Shown: piece after piece, positions 17,675 to 26,631 of the stretch
Numbering within the stretch: position 1 is the first letter of the stretch
How the letters are laid out: every line of letters starts with the position of its first letter
DNA from: Bradyrhizobium guangdongense
GTDB taxonomy: Bacteria; Pseudomonadota; Alphaproteobacteria; Rhizobiales; Xanthobacteraceae
Assembly (NCBI RefSeq): GCF_004114975.1
Contig: NZ_CP030051.1
Span: 5,704,001 to 5,768,000, forward strand
DNA length: 64,000 nucleotides
Direction of reading: 5' to 3'
Program-made: the position numbers and the translations under genes
The notes under the pieces: model-generated
What the model was told of the DNA's origin: nothing
The model's database searches: none
What the model saw: the letters and a program-made list of their open reading frames with translations, nothing else

Positions 17675-18760
17675 ATGCCACACATCGCGAACATCGAATC
17701 CGCGCTCTACCGGATCCCCCTCCCCGTCACGTTGTCCGATTCCACGCATGGCGACATGTCGGCGTTCGAGCTGGTCACCTGCCGCGTTCGCGACACCGAG
17801 GGTGCGGAGGGTGTCGGCTACACTTACACAGTCGGACGCAATGGCGGCGCCGTCGCCGATATCCTCAAGCGCGAGATTCCGCCGCTGGTCGACGGCCGCG
17901 AGGCCGACGATACCGAGGCGCTCTGGCATCATGTCTGGTGGGGCCTGCATTATGGCGGCCGCGGCGGGCCGGCGGTGCTGGCGCTGTCCGCGCTCGACAT
18001 CGCGCTGTGGGACCTCAAGGCGCGGCGCGCCAAATTGCCGCTCTACCGATTGCTCGGCGGCTTCGATGCGCACGTGCCGTGCTATGCCGGCGGCATCGAC
18101 CTCGATCTCTCCGTCGAGGCGCTGCTGAAGCAGACCGACGGCAATCTCGCCAAAGGTTTTCGCGCCATCAAGATGAAGGTCGGCCGGCCCGATCTGAAAT
18201 CCGACGTCGCACGGGTCGCGGCGATGCGAAACCATCTCGGCGACGGCTTTCCGCTGATGGCGGATGCCAACATGAAATGGACGGTGGAGGAAGCGATCCG
18301 CGGCGCCCGCGCGTTCGCGCCGTACGATCTGACCTGGCTGGAGGAGCCAATCATTCCCGACGATGTCGCCGGCCACGCGCGCATCATGCAGGCCGGCGGC
18401 GTGCCGATCGCGGCGGGCGAGAATCTGCGCTCGCTGTGGGAGTTCAAGAACTACATCGCATCGGGTGCGGTGTCGTATCCGGAGCCTGACGTCACCAATT
18501 GCGGCGGCGTCAGCGCCTTCATGAAGATCGCGCGGCTGGCGGAAGCCTTCAACCTGCCCGTCACCAGCCACGGCGCCCACGACATCACCGTGCACCTGCT
18601 CGCGGCCTGCCCGAACCGCTCCTATCTGGAGGCGCACGGCTTCGGGCTCGACACATACATCGAACATCCGCTGGTGCTCGAGGACGGCAAGGCGCTCGCG
18701 CCGGACCGTCCGGGCCACGGCATCAGCTTCGATTGGACGGGGTTGGCGAAGCTGGCGTGA
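17675..18760 (+). CDS. Mandelate racemase / muconate lactonizing enzyme family protein
   Basis: 361-residue enolase-superfamily enzyme that should abstract an alpha proton from a carboxylate substrate bound to Mg2+. Capping domain: residues 1-125. Barrel: base pair K166-x-K168 (KMKVG), metal ligands D197 (MADANMKW), E223 (LEEPI) and E249 (AAGEN), and the His base H299 with D272 as dyad partner (SHGAHD, PDVTNCGG). This is the mandelate-racemase subgroup pattern, as in sugar-acid dehydratases. GGGAGG precedes the ATG. It lies between two M20 hydrolases; a shared carboxylate-degrading pathway is possible but unproven. Confidence 0.9.
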   Translation: MPHIANIESALYRIPLPVTLSDSTHGDMSAFELVTCRVRDTEGAEGVGYTYTVGRNGGAVADILKREIPPLVDGREADDTEALWHHVWWGLHYGGRGGPAVLALSALDIALWDLKARRAKLPLYRLLGGFDAHVPCYAGGIDLDLSVEALLKQTDGNLAKGFRAIKMKVGRPDLKSDVARVAAMRNHLGDGFPLMADANMKWTVEEAIRGARAFAPYDLTWLEEPIIPDDVAGHARIMQAGGVPIAAGENLRSLWEFKNYIASGAVSYPEPDVTNCGGVSAFMKIARLAEAFNLPVTSHGAHDITVHLLAACPNRSYLEAHGFGLDTYIEHPLVLEDGKALAPDRPGHGISFDWTGLAKLA

Positions 18761-18771
18761 CATCATCCTCC

Positions 18772-18876
18772 GTCATTCCGGGGCGCGACGAAGTCGCGAG
18801 CCCGGAATCCATCCGGCCACGGTGATTGCTGCACAATGGATTCCGGGTTCGCGCCAAGGGCCGCGCCCCGGAATGA
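18772..18876. repeat. Palindromic repeat (TCATTCCGGGGCGCG...)
   Basis: A long imperfect inverted repeat. Left arm gtcattccggggcgcgacg, then cgcgagcccggaatccat; right arm atggattccgggttcgcg, then ccgcgccccggaatga. The two halves mirror each other around a short central gattgctgcac. This form is common between genes in Bradyrhizobium and Rhodopseudomonas relatives as a REP-type element. It is unlike the other two palindromes nearby. Confidence 0.82.
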
Positions 18877-18982
18877 TGGAGGCTCATGTTGCTGCACCTG
18901 GGCCATTCGATAGCGCTTGATGCACCGCGCCGATAATCCGCTATGGTGACCACCAGCCATCACCATCCGAGAGAGCCGCGCC

Positions 18983-20131
18983 TTGACCCCTGAGCTGCAC
19001 AAGAAACTGACCGCCTGGCGCCAGCATCTGCATGCCCATCCCGAGCTGTCCCTGCAGGAGAAGGCGACCGCCGCCTTCGTGCAGGAGCGCCTCACCGAGC
19101 TCGGCATTCCCTTCGTATCAGGCATCGGCGGCCACGGCGTGGTCGCGACGCTGACGCGCGGATCGGCACAAGCGCGCGTCGGCCTGCGCGCCGACATGGA
19201 TGCGCTGCCGATCACCGAGGATACCGGCCTGCCCTATGCCTCGAAGACATCGGGCGTGATGCACGCATGCGGGCATGACGGACACACTGCCGCGCTGCTC
19301 GGTGCCGCCGCGCTGCTTGCCGCGGACACCAGCTGGAGCGGCACGGTGGACTTCATCTTCCAGCCGGCCGAGGAAGGTTTCGGCGGCTCGCGCGCGATGG
19401 TCGCGGCCGGGCTGTTCGAGCGCTTCCCGATGGAGCGGGTGTTCGGCTTCCACAATTGGCCGGGCCTGGAGGCCGGCACCATCGCGGTCCATGACGATGT
19501 CGTCATGGCCTCCGGCGGACGCGTCACGATCACCATCGAGGGCCATGCCGGACATGCCGGCATGCCCCACCTCACCCGCGATCCCGTCATGGCGGCCGGC
19601 CATCTGCTCGTCGCAATGCAATCCATCGTGTCGCGCAGCGTCGATCCGCTCGACACCGCCGTGCTTTCGCTGTCGACGATCGAGGGCGGCACTGCGCCCA
19701 ATCAAGTCGCGGGCAAGGTCGTGATCCGCGGCACGCTGCGGCATCACCGCAACGAGGTGAAGGACATCATCCTCAATCGGATCGGCGAGATCTGCGCCGG
19801 CATCGCCACGAGCTTCGACGTCAAGGTGACGCCCGACATCGTCATGGGCGTCGGCGTGGTCGTCAACTCGCCCGACGAAGCCGGCTTCGCGCGCATGGCC
19901 GCGGACAGAGTGCGCGCACCCGTGCGGCGCGACCTCGCGCCCAGCATGGCCGGCGAGGATTTCGCCTTCTATCTCCAGCACCGCCCCGGCGCGTTCGTGT
20001 GGATCGGCAACGGGCCCCTGCGCGACGGCGCCGAGCTGCACGGCCCGCGCTATGATTTCAACGACGCGATCCTGCCGGTGGCATCAGGCTGGATGGCGGA
20101 AGTCGCCAAGACGGCGCTGTCGGCGAATTAG
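18983..20131 (+). CDS. M20D amidohydrolase (hippurate/N-acyl amino acid hydrolase type)
   Basis: 382 residues. Catalytic set: HPE at 19-21, D71-M-D73 in RADMDALP, C96-G-H98-D99 with H101 in ACGHDGHT, E130-E131 in QPAEEG and a late H in HNWPG. The dimerisation domain includes GHAGHAGMPH. This is the M20D pattern (hippurate hydrolase, N-acyl-L-amino acid amidohydrolase, IAA-amino-acid hydrolase), so it most likely cleaves an acyl-amino acid amide bond in the cytoplasm. TTG at 18983 is the start, with GAGAG nearby; there is no ATG at a sensible position. Confidence 0.9.
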   Translation: MTPELHKKLTAWRQHLHAHPELSLQEKATAAFVQERLTELGIPFVSGIGGHGVVATLTRGSAQARVGLRADMDALPITEDTGLPYASKTSGVMHACGHDGHTAALLGAAALLAADTSWSGTVDFIFQPAEEGFGGSRAMVAAGLFERFPMERVFGFHNWPGLEAGTIAVHDDVVMASGGRVTITIEGHAGHAGMPHLTRDPVMAAGHLLVAMQSIVSRSVDPLDTAVLSLSTIEGGTAPNQVAGKVVIRGTLRHHRNEVKDIILNRIGEICAGIATSFDVKVTPDIVMGVGVVVNSPDEAGFARMAADRVRAPVRRDLAPSMAGEDFAFYLQHRPGAFVWIGNGPLRDGAELHGPRYDFNDAILPVASGWMAEVAKTALSAN

Positions 20132-20217
20132 AGGCGGCGATCGGCGGGCAGCAAGTCGTGGGCTGCGGCGGCAGCTCGCTTTTGAACTTTGACCTTTCCG
20201 AATCTACGGCTTGGTCC

Positions 20218-20352
20218 ACCTCTCCCCAGCGGGGAGAGGTCGGAATTTGCGAGAGCAAATTCCGGGTGAGGGCCGCAGCGATCGGTGGGACCGTAACCCT
20301 CACCCGGATCGCATTTTCAATGCGATCCGACCTCTCCCTTCGGGAGAGGTGT
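20218..20352. repeat. Palindromic repeat (CCTCTCCC / GGGAGAGG)
   Basis: Two nested hairpins: cacctctccccagcgggg with its return gagaggt, and gaccctcacccgga...tgcgatccgacctctccc with cttcgggagaggtg. The core pairs aaattccgggtgaggg with ccctcacccgga. It lies after the M20D gene and before the convergent small genes, with no T run. It is a third type of palindrome, distinct from those at 17.5 and 18.8 kb. Confidence 0.8.
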
Positions 20353-20394
20353 CCGTTTGGGCTCACATCGATTCAACCAAAGTTCAGCGCGTCC

Positions 20395-20607
20395 TCAGCT
20401 GAGTGCCGCCGGACCCAGTTCGGACGGCTGGTCGAACCGCGCGATGCGCTTGTCCAGGCGCCAGAGTTCGATGCGGTGGACCAGCACGAGCGCTGCGGCC
20501 TGGCGCTTGGCGTCCTCGTCGTCGCCGCAAACGAGGTTGATGCAGCCGAACACATGGCCGTCGGGATCAATCTGGAAAGCGCGGTAGTGCTTGACGGATT
20601 GTATCAT
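20395..20607 (-). CDS. Small conserved hypothetical protein (70 aa)
   Basis: Not a named family, but the phrase YRAFQIDPDGHVFGCINLVCGDDEDAK followed by VLVHRIELWRLDKRIARF has the look of a conserved small soluble alpha/beta protein that recurs in Bradyrhizobium. It is translated from an ATG overlapping the stop of the gene upstream (shared bases 20604-20607), so the two make a coupled pair. Function unknown. Confidence 0.65.
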   Translation of the reverse strand: MIQSVKHYRAFQIDPDGHVFGCINLVCGDDEDAKRQAAALVLVHRIELWRLDKRIARFDQPSELGPAALS

Positions 20608-20813
20608 GCCCCTCCATGGCGTCTGTAGGCCGGTGCGCTCAGCAGATCGGTCAAATCGGAAGCCACCTCGTTCTGCTTGGCGCGCCTCAGCAGAGATTCG
20701 CGCTCCTTGCCGGGCGGCATTCCGCGAGCGCGCTCCTTGGCGACGTCAGCGAATGCCATCAGTCGCTCCTGGAGCGATTGCGTCTGTTTCCTTCGATTGC
20801 GTTTGGCCGTCAT
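20604..20813 (-). CDS. Small basic hypothetical protein (69 aa)
   Basis: Lysine/arginine-rich N-terminus (TAKRNRRKQTQSLQ), then a helical stretch with ERARGMPPGKERESLLRRAKQ, which resembles small rhizobial proteins of unknown function. The stop overlaps the ATG of the next gene. GGGT sits ahead of ATG 20813 as a weak ribosome site. Its role could be nucleic-acid or ribosome related because it is basic, but this is a guess. Confidence 0.6.
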   Translation of the reverse strand: MTAKRNRRKQTQSLQERLMAFADVAKERARGMPPGKERESLLRRAKQNEVASDLTDLLSAPAYRRHGGA

Positions 20814-21161
20814 CGGATACCCTGCGAGACTTAGGTTCGAGAGAGAGCCGGCTCCGGCGGGGAGGTCATGCGCCGGAGCCTTGTTCTTGCCGGGTGAGCG
20901 AGACCCGCGCCGGCAATGTTTGTAGCTTCGGGCTGCAAACGGGTTCCGGCATTTCCATAGGTTAACGAAGGGGATTTTTGTGCTGATGGCGCGCTCTGCG
21001 CGGATTCACCTGCTTTAATGCAGGGCTTCGGGCAAACGCGGACACTGAATATTCCCGCCGTCGCAAACAGCGGTGGGCATCTTGGCCCCAGCGCGCGATC
21101 CTCTCAGGAAGCCCCCAGAGCGCTGGGGCCATTTTCAGCCAGCAGCGCCAGCTGCGGCGGC

Positions 21162-21908
21162 TTAGCCCTTGCTGTAGAGTTGCAGGTATCCCGGCGAAAA
21201 CAGCGCGGCACTCTTGAGGGCATCCAGATCCGGGATCGTGAGCATCCGGTCTCGCAGCGTGATCAGCCCGGCTGCCCTCAGCTCCTGGATCGTGCGGTTG
21301 AGATGAACGACGGAAAGCCCGGTCGCATCGGCCAAATCCATCTGGGTCACCGGAAAACCGCATGAATTGCCGTCGATCAGACCGACCGGGCGAAGCCGCT
21401 CGTAAATTTCGCAGAACAGGTGAGCGACCTTCTCCAGGGCGGCGCGCCGGCCGAGATTGATGGCCCATTCGCGCTGAATCGCGTTGTTCAGCGCCGTTTC
21501 GCACAGGAAGGCTTCGGCGAGCGTGCGATCGCTTGCCATGAGCTTTTCGAACCGGGAGCGTTTGATCTCGGCGTAGGCGACCGGCGTCGCCGTCGTGATC
21601 GAGTGATCGATGGCGGGCAGGAGATAGGCGTAGGCGTCGCAGGTCTCGCCGGGCAGGATGAAATTGACGATCTGCCGCCGGCCGTCCTCGAGCGTCTTGT
21701 GCCGGAACAGCCAGCCCGAGAGCACGACCCGGACGCTGTCGACCGGATCGCCTTCGACAACCAGATCTTCCCCGGGACCGGCACGAAACAGGCCCTCGAG
21801 AATAGCTTGCTCGAGGGCCGCAACGGCTTCCTCGGATAAAGGCCGCAACAGGTTGAAGCGGCGAATGACCGCCTGCGCCAGACTTCCTTCGTTGCCCGTG
21901 GCGCGCAT
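21162..21908 (-). CDS. Crp/Fnr-family transcriptional regulator
   Basis: 248 residues. The cyclic-nucleotide-type sensor domain covers about residues 20-140 (PGEDLVVEGDPVDSVRVVLSGW, then FILPGETCDAYAYLL). The helix-turn-helix is at about 190-230 (MDLADATGLSVVHLNRTIQELRAAG). The FNR-type four-cysteine set is absent, so it is not an iron-sulphur oxygen sensor. Its start codon shares one base with the stop of the CheB/CheR/kinase gene upstream, so it is probably the transcriptional output encoded with that sensor. The DNA target was not found. Confidence 0.87.
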   Translation of the reverse strand: MRATGNEGSLAQAVIRRFNLLRPLSEEAVAALEQAILEGLFRAGPGEDLVVEGDPVDSVRVVLSGWLFRHKTLEDGRRQIVNFILPGETCDAYAYLLPAIDHSITTATPVAYAEIKRSRFEKLMASDRTLAEAFLCETALNNAIQREWAINLGRRAALEKVAHLFCEIYERLRPVGLIDGNSCGFPVTQMDLADATGLSVVHLNRTIQELRAAGLITLRDRMLTIPDLDALKSAALFSPGYLQLYSKG

Positions 21909-24900
21909 CAGCCGTCCATCGAGGGTGTGTGAAAGGTTCGCTTGGTCAAGGGAATTGCAATCTGGCAGTGGAGTCCCGAGGAGTTGAAGGACATCGTGGT
22001 GTGACCCTTGAGGTCAAACGCCAGGGTCCGCTCCAGAAGCTCCGAACCAAAACCCTTCCGCGCCGGCTGCGCCACAGGCGGCCCGCCCCGCTCGCGCCAG
22101 TCGAACAGCAGTTGCGGCGGTTCGGCCGCTTCGTCGATGCGCCAGGAGATTTCGAGGCGGCCCGAGGGATGTCCGAGCGCGCCATATTTGAGCGCATTGG
22201 TCGCCAGCTCATGGATCGCGAGGGCAAAGGTCTCGGCGGCCTTGGGCTGGAAGCGGACCACGGGGCCGGACACGCGCATCTGCTCGCCCTCGCGAGCATT
22301 GTAGGCGAGCAGCTCCTCGACCACGAGATATTCGAGATCGACGCCGCCTTCGGGATCGCGCGTCACCAGCGCCTGGGTTCGCGCAAAGGCGTTCAGGCGG
22401 CCGTCGAGATGCGCGGCATATTCCTCGACCGTCGAGCTCGTCTCGGCCGAACGGCGGGCGATCGACCTGACAACGCCGAGCGTGTTGCGGACGCGATGCT
22501 GAAGCTCGGCCAGCAGCAGCCGCTGCCGTTCCTCCGCGCGCGTGATCGCGGTGACGTCGACGAAAGTGATGACCACGCCGGCGATGAAATTGTCGATGCT
22601 GCGGTACGGCAGGATACGGACGATGTAGCGTGTGCCGCTGTCGGGCGCGGTCAGCTCGCGCTCGGCGCTCGCGAGCGTGCGCAACACGCGGCGAACATCA
22701 TCATAGAGCTCCTCGATCGGGATGCGCGCCTTGATGTGCGCGATCGGGCGCCCGGCGTCGGTCTCTACCAGATGCAGTATCTGGGTAATCGCCGGCGTGA
22801 AGTTCATCACGCGCAGATCGTTGTCGAGGAAGACGGTCGCGATCTGCGTGCTTTCGAGGAAGTTCTTCAGGTCGCTGGTGGCGCGGGTCAACTCCTGAAC
22901 GCGATGCGCCAGCTCGCCATTGACCGTGGTCAGCTCTTCGTTGACCGACTGCAATTCCTCGCGCGAGGTCTCGAGCTCTTCGTTGGCCGACTGCAGCTCT
23001 TCGTTGAGGGACTGGTACTCCTCGTTGGAGGACTTCAGCTCCTCGTTGGTGCTCTCGAGCTCCTCGATGGTGGCCTGAAGGCGCTCGCGCGTCGCCCGCA
23101 ATTCGCCCTCGAGGCGTTCAACATGCTCGGTGCGAACCAGCGCGCTCGGATTGCTGTCACGCTCGTCATCGGTGCGCGCGGGACCGTCCTTGAACAGGAC
23201 GACGAAATTGCGATGGCCGTCCGTACCCTCCTGGATCGGCTCGACGGTGATGTCGACGAGAACCCGGTGGCCGTTGACGCCGAGCTGGACCTGCTCGGCA
23301 TGCGCGGGCTCGCTGGTTTCGGCCGCGCGGCTGAGCGCCGTGCGCAATTCCAGCCTGAGGTCGCGGTGCACGAGCTGGAGCAGGTCGAGCGAGGCAGCCC
23401 CCGCCGTCGGCTCGATATAGCGCCCGGTGCGGCCGGAGAAATGCAGGATCTGGAAATTGCCGTCCGTGATCACGTAGGCGGGCGCATAGCGCTCCGCGAT
23501 GCGCTGGGCGCGGCGCTCCAATCCGACGTCCGGACCGAACGAACGGACCGGCGGCAGCTCGACCGGCACCCGGCCAGCCGCGGTCGAGATCGGAAATTCC
23601 GGCGGCAGCCGCGTGCCGGTCTCCAGCTTCTTGAAGATGCGGGCACGGCGGTCGACCGGCGCGAACAGCTTCGGATGCCGCGTCACGTTCTCGGAATTGC
23701 CGAGGAAGAGGTAGCGCTCGGGCAGCAGGGCAAAATGAAACAGCGGGATGACGCGGTTCTGAAGCTCGGCGTTGAGATAGATGAGCAAATTGCGGCAGGA
23801 GACCAGGTCGAGCTTCGAAAACGGCGCATCCTTGATGACGTTGTGCTGGGAGAAGATGCACATCTCCCGGAGCTCCTTGACCACGCAATAGGTATCGCCC
23901 TCACGCACGAACCAGCGTGCCAGGCGCTCGGCGGTCATGTCCTGCTCGATATTGGTACGGTAGCGGCCGACGCGCGCGGCCGCGAGCGCCCTTCCGTCGA
24001 TGTCGGTGGCAAAAATCTGGACCTGCGGAGCGGAATCCATTCTTGCCATATGCTCGCGCAGCAGAATGCCGATCGAATAGGCTTCCTCGCCGGTGGCGCA
24101 GCCGAGCACCCAGACGCGAACCTGCTGCCCCATCCCCTTGTTCTCGAAGATCTTGGGAATGATCTGGCTCTCGAGCACCTCGAATTCGCGCTTGTCGCGA
24201 AAGAACTCGGTGACGCCGATCAGGAGATCGTTGAAGAGATGCTGGGCCTCGTCCTTGTCGTTCCTGAGGAAGTCGACATAGGACGCGATCTCCTCGATCT
24301 GCACCACCTGCATGCGGCGCTGGACGCGGCGCAAAAACGTGTTCTGCTTGTAGCCGTGGAAATCGTTGCCGGTCTTGTTGCGCAGGATGTCGGCGATGCG
24401 CGACAGCGAGGTCGCGGCGGCCGCCAGCACCTCGTCGAAGCCCTGCTTCTCCTCCAGGCGCCGCAGATGGCGCGCATAGACCTGGATATGTTCGGGGATA
24501 TCCTCGGGGACCAGCACGTAGTCGGCGATGGCAGCCGGCTTGCTGCTGTCGGCGAGTTGCTCGGACTCCTCGTCGCCGACTTTTTCCGCGATCGCCAGGC
24601 CACCATGGTCCTTCAGTGTGGCCGCGCCCAACGTGCCGTCGCCGTCGGTGCCGCTCAGCAGCACGCCGATGGATTGCTCGGCCCGCTCTTCCGCCAGCGA
24701 GACCAGGAAGCTGTCGATGGTCGCCCGCTCGCCGGGCCCCTGCTCCGCCTTACGCACCGCAAAACGACCACCCTGGATCGTGGTGATCATGGCAGCAGGG
24801 CTGAGATAGATCGTCCCGCCTTCGATCGCCGCCCCGTCGCCGGGCTCGGAAACGCGGGCTCCCTCCGCGCGCTGGATGAGGTCCCTGAGCCGCTCGTCCG

Positions 24901-25075
24901 CGAGCGCCTCGCGGTGCTGAAGCACCAGCACGAGCGTCTGGTCGTCCGCAAGAGCAAGCTTTCCGAAGAAGCGCTCGATGCTGTCGATCGCGCCGGCCGA
25001 GGCACCTACGCCAATGATCAATGGGGCCTTGACCTGACGCTCCCCACCCCCCGGCGCTTTGCCGACTTCATCCAT
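21908..25075 (-). CDS. CheB-CheR-PAS-HWE histidine kinase hybrid
   Basis: 1055 residues, a fused signalling protein. CheB methylesterase: about 17-195, with S27 in GASAG, H53 in QHREAL and the late Asp in LLSGTDGDG. CheR methyltransferase: about 210-470 (WVLGCATGEEAYSI is the S-adenosylmethionine loop). A PAS-like region at about 520-630 is followed by a long coiled coil (about 640-740, repeated EELxSxNEEL), a second PAS domain and a C-terminal HWE-type kinase domain from about 865 (ELQHRVRNTLGVVRS holds the phosphorylated His) to the end. This order is known for stress- and chemotaxis-linked hybrids in alphaproteobacteria. The stop overlaps the Crp/Fnr regulator start. Confidence 0.9.
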   Translation of the reverse strand: MDEVGKAPGGGERQVKAPLIIGVGASAGAIDSIERFFGKLALADDQTLVLVLQHREALADERLRDLIQRAEGARVSEPGDGAAIEGGTIYLSPAAMITTIQGGRFAVRKAEQGPGERATIDSFLVSLAEERAEQSIGVLLSGTDGDGTLGAATLKDHGGLAIAEKVGDEESEQLADSSKPAAIADYVLVPEDIPEHIQVYARHLRRLEEKQGFDEVLAAAATSLSRIADILRNKTGNDFHGYKQNTFLRRVQRRMQVVQIEEIASYVDFLRNDKDEAQHLFNDLLIGVTEFFRDKREFEVLESQIIPKIFENKGMGQQVRVWVLGCATGEEAYSIGILLREHMARMDSAPQVQIFATDIDGRALAAARVGRYRTNIEQDMTAERLARWFVREGDTYCVVKELREMCIFSQHNVIKDAPFSKLDLVSCRNLLIYLNAELQNRVIPLFHFALLPERYLFLGNSENVTRHPKLFAPVDRRARIFKKLETGTRLPPEFPISTAAGRVPVELPPVRSFGPDVGLERRAQRIAERYAPAYVITDGNFQILHFSGRTGRYIEPTAGAASLDLLQLVHRDLRLELRTALSRAAETSEPAHAEQVQLGVNGHRVLVDITVEPIQEGTDGHRNFVVLFKDGPARTDDERDSNPSALVRTEHVERLEGELRATRERLQATIEELESTNEELKSSNEEYQSLNEELQSANEELETSREELQSVNEELTTVNGELAHRVQELTRATSDLKNFLESTQIATVFLDNDLRVMNFTPAITQILHLVETDAGRPIAHIKARIPIEELYDDVRRVLRTLASAERELTAPDSGTRYIVRILPYRSIDNFIAGVVITFVDVTAITRAEERQRLLLAELQHRVRNTLGVVRSIARRSAETSSTVEEYAAHLDGRLNAFARTQALVTRDPEGGVDLEYLVVEELLAYNAREGEQMRVSGPVVRFQPKAAETFALAIHELATNALKYGALGHPSGRLEISWRIDEAAEPPQLLFDWRERGGPPVAQPARKGFGSELLERTLAFDLKGHTTMSFNSSGLHCQIAIPLTKRTFHTPSMDG

Positions 25076-25244
25076 AATTGCCGTTACTCTCGTTGTCGGG
25101 GATCAAGGAACCCAGCCGTCTGCAGATAGCAGAAAACCAGCCTATCCCAACAGCTAAATGGCGGAAATAGCTCCGCGTTCCCGCCCGGAGATGGGGTGAT
25201 GAGACGGACGGAAAAAGCTGACCGGATCCCCCGAAGAACGGCGA

Positions 25245-25526
25245 TCAGGGGCTCGCGGGCGGCACGGAATCGACCTCGCGCTGGAGGTAGTTGACCCGCT
25301 GCACGATCAGGACACGGTGTCGCTCCCATTCCAACAGGGTTTGCTTGAGCAGATCGACCAGCCTTTCAGCCTGCCGAGTGTCATGCCCGCCGGCGCGAAG
25401 CTCGCGCACCCGATCTTCCTGGTTGCGAATCCGGCGCCAGCCCTCGTCGATGTCGGCATCCGCCTTCACAAGAAGGCGCTGCTCGGCGTGGAGTTGTTCG
25501 GTCCGCTCGGCTAGGGAGATGGCCAT
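25245..25526 (-). CDS. Small coiled-coil hypothetical protein (93 aa)
   Basis: No named family. The product is almost entirely helical and charged (AERTEQLHAEQRLLVKADADIDEGWRR and a second long helix ERLVDLLKQTLLEWERHR), with a Pro-rich end. It lies between the CheB/CheR kinase gene and a second CheB gene on the same strand, twelve bases past the CheB stop, so it is probably part of one operon with that CheB. Confidence 0.65.
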   Translation of the reverse strand: MAISLAERTEQLHAEQRLLVKADADIDEGWRRIRNQEDRVRELRAGGHDTRQAERLVDLLKQTLLEWERHRVLIVQRVNYLQREVDSVPPASP

Positions 25527-25538
25527 GGGAGCGCCTGT

Positions 25539-26546
25539 TTACGTCTCTCGCGCGCGGATCGCCGGGTCGAACGATTGTAGCACGACACGCCGGATCATGT
25601 CGGCATATTCGCGATATTCGGCAGCGCGTTTGTCGTACATTTCCGCGACCGCGGCCCGCCCGCTGCGCCGCCCGTCGTCGGCCATGCGCTGCACCAACTC
25701 GGCGCGCTCCTCGATGATCCGCAACGCCACCCGCAGGGCTTCATCGACCTGCCCCTCCTGCTCCCTGGCGAGCGTATCGGCGGTATAGGCGTGACCGACC
25801 TGGCAACGAAACCGCATGGGATGGCCACCCTTCACCGCGGACAACACCCCGCCGCAGCTCGGACAGGTCAGCGCCGCGGGATCGGCGATCTTGGCCAGGC
25901 TTTCGGATCCGATCCTTTCGCCGGCTGCAATTTCGACCTCGAGGCGAATGTCGGGAGCAATCGGCAGCGCGGTCCCCGGCGCCTCCTGCGCGAGATCGGA
26001 CAGCACGTCGCCAAGCCTTGCAGCGGGGACGCAGAGATCGGCGATGGTGGCTTCCAGCGCGCGCTGCGGCATTTCCGGCGAGATCGCGTCGGCGGGGTCC
26101 TGGACCAGCGCCATTCCGCCGCAGCGCTTGATGGCATGGAGCCCGGCGGCGCCATCGGACAATAGTCCGCTCAGGACGATTCCGATCACGCGGGGACCGT
26201 GATGCACCGCAGCCGACCGGAACAAGGCATCGATGGCCGGACGGACCATGTTTTCGCGCGGGCCGCGTCCGAGTTGGATGTGGTTTCCGGACAGCAAAAG
26301 ATGGTGGTCGGGAGCCGCCAGATAGACGTGGCCGCGCTCGAACGCCATCCCGTCCACCGCCTGATGCACCGGAAGCCTTCCGGCGGCGGCAGCCACCGTC
26401 GACAGGATGCCGATGCCCTGGGCCGGAATGTGCAGGACAATGAAGATGGCGGCCGGCAAATCGGGCGGAAGCGCCGCCAATATCTGCTTCAAAGGGGCAG
26501 TGGCGCCGGCGGAGCCACCGATCACAATGATATCACGGTTGCTCAT
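25539..26546 (-). CDS. CheB-type methylesterase with C-terminal zinc ribbon
   Basis: 335 residues, no receiver domain. Catalytic triad visible: S12 in GGSAGAT, H39 in VLHIPAQG and the Asp of SGLLSDGAAG (about 130). Past residue 190 comes a linker and then a zinc-ribbon-like block, CPSCGG...RFRCQVGHAYT (about 228-260), and a helical tail. This is the type found outside classical chemotaxis operons, often beside hybrid kinases. There is no obvious CheR partner except the fused CheR in the kinase encoded just downstream on the same strand. Confidence 0.88.
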   Translation of the reverse strand: MSNRDIIVIGGSAGATAPLKQILAALPPDLPAAIFIVLHIPAQGIGILSTVAAAAGRLPVHQAVDGMAFERGHVYLAAPDHHLLLSGNHIQLGRGPRENMVRPAIDALFRSAAVHHGPRVIGIVLSGLLSDGAAGLHAIKRCGGMALVQDPADAISPEMPQRALEATIADLCVPAARLGDVLSDLAQEAPGTALPIAPDIRLEVEIAAGERIGSESLAKIADPAALTCPSCGGVLSAVKGGHPMRFRCQVGHAYTADTLAREQEGQVDEALRVALRIIEERAELVQRMADDGRRSGRAAVAEMYDKRAAEYREYADMIRRVVLQSFDPAIRARET

Positions 26547-26631
26547 TGGGAACCCGCCATCGCATGCTTCGTTTGCACCAAGGCGGCCCTTGGCCGTATG
26601 TTCCTATGCTTTTCGGGCGCTGGAGGGAAAC

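Noticed and set aside
25093..25106. TTGTCGGGGATCAA upstream of the CheB/CheR kinase, resembling a FixK box
   Set aside because: Left half lacks the TTGA core (TTGT), so it does not meet the same standard as the two perfect boxes.
21929..25129. 1066-codon frame opposite the CheB-CheR-kinase gene
   Set aside because: Mirror of the coding frame in high-GC DNA; the opposite strand has clear catalytic motifs and this has none.
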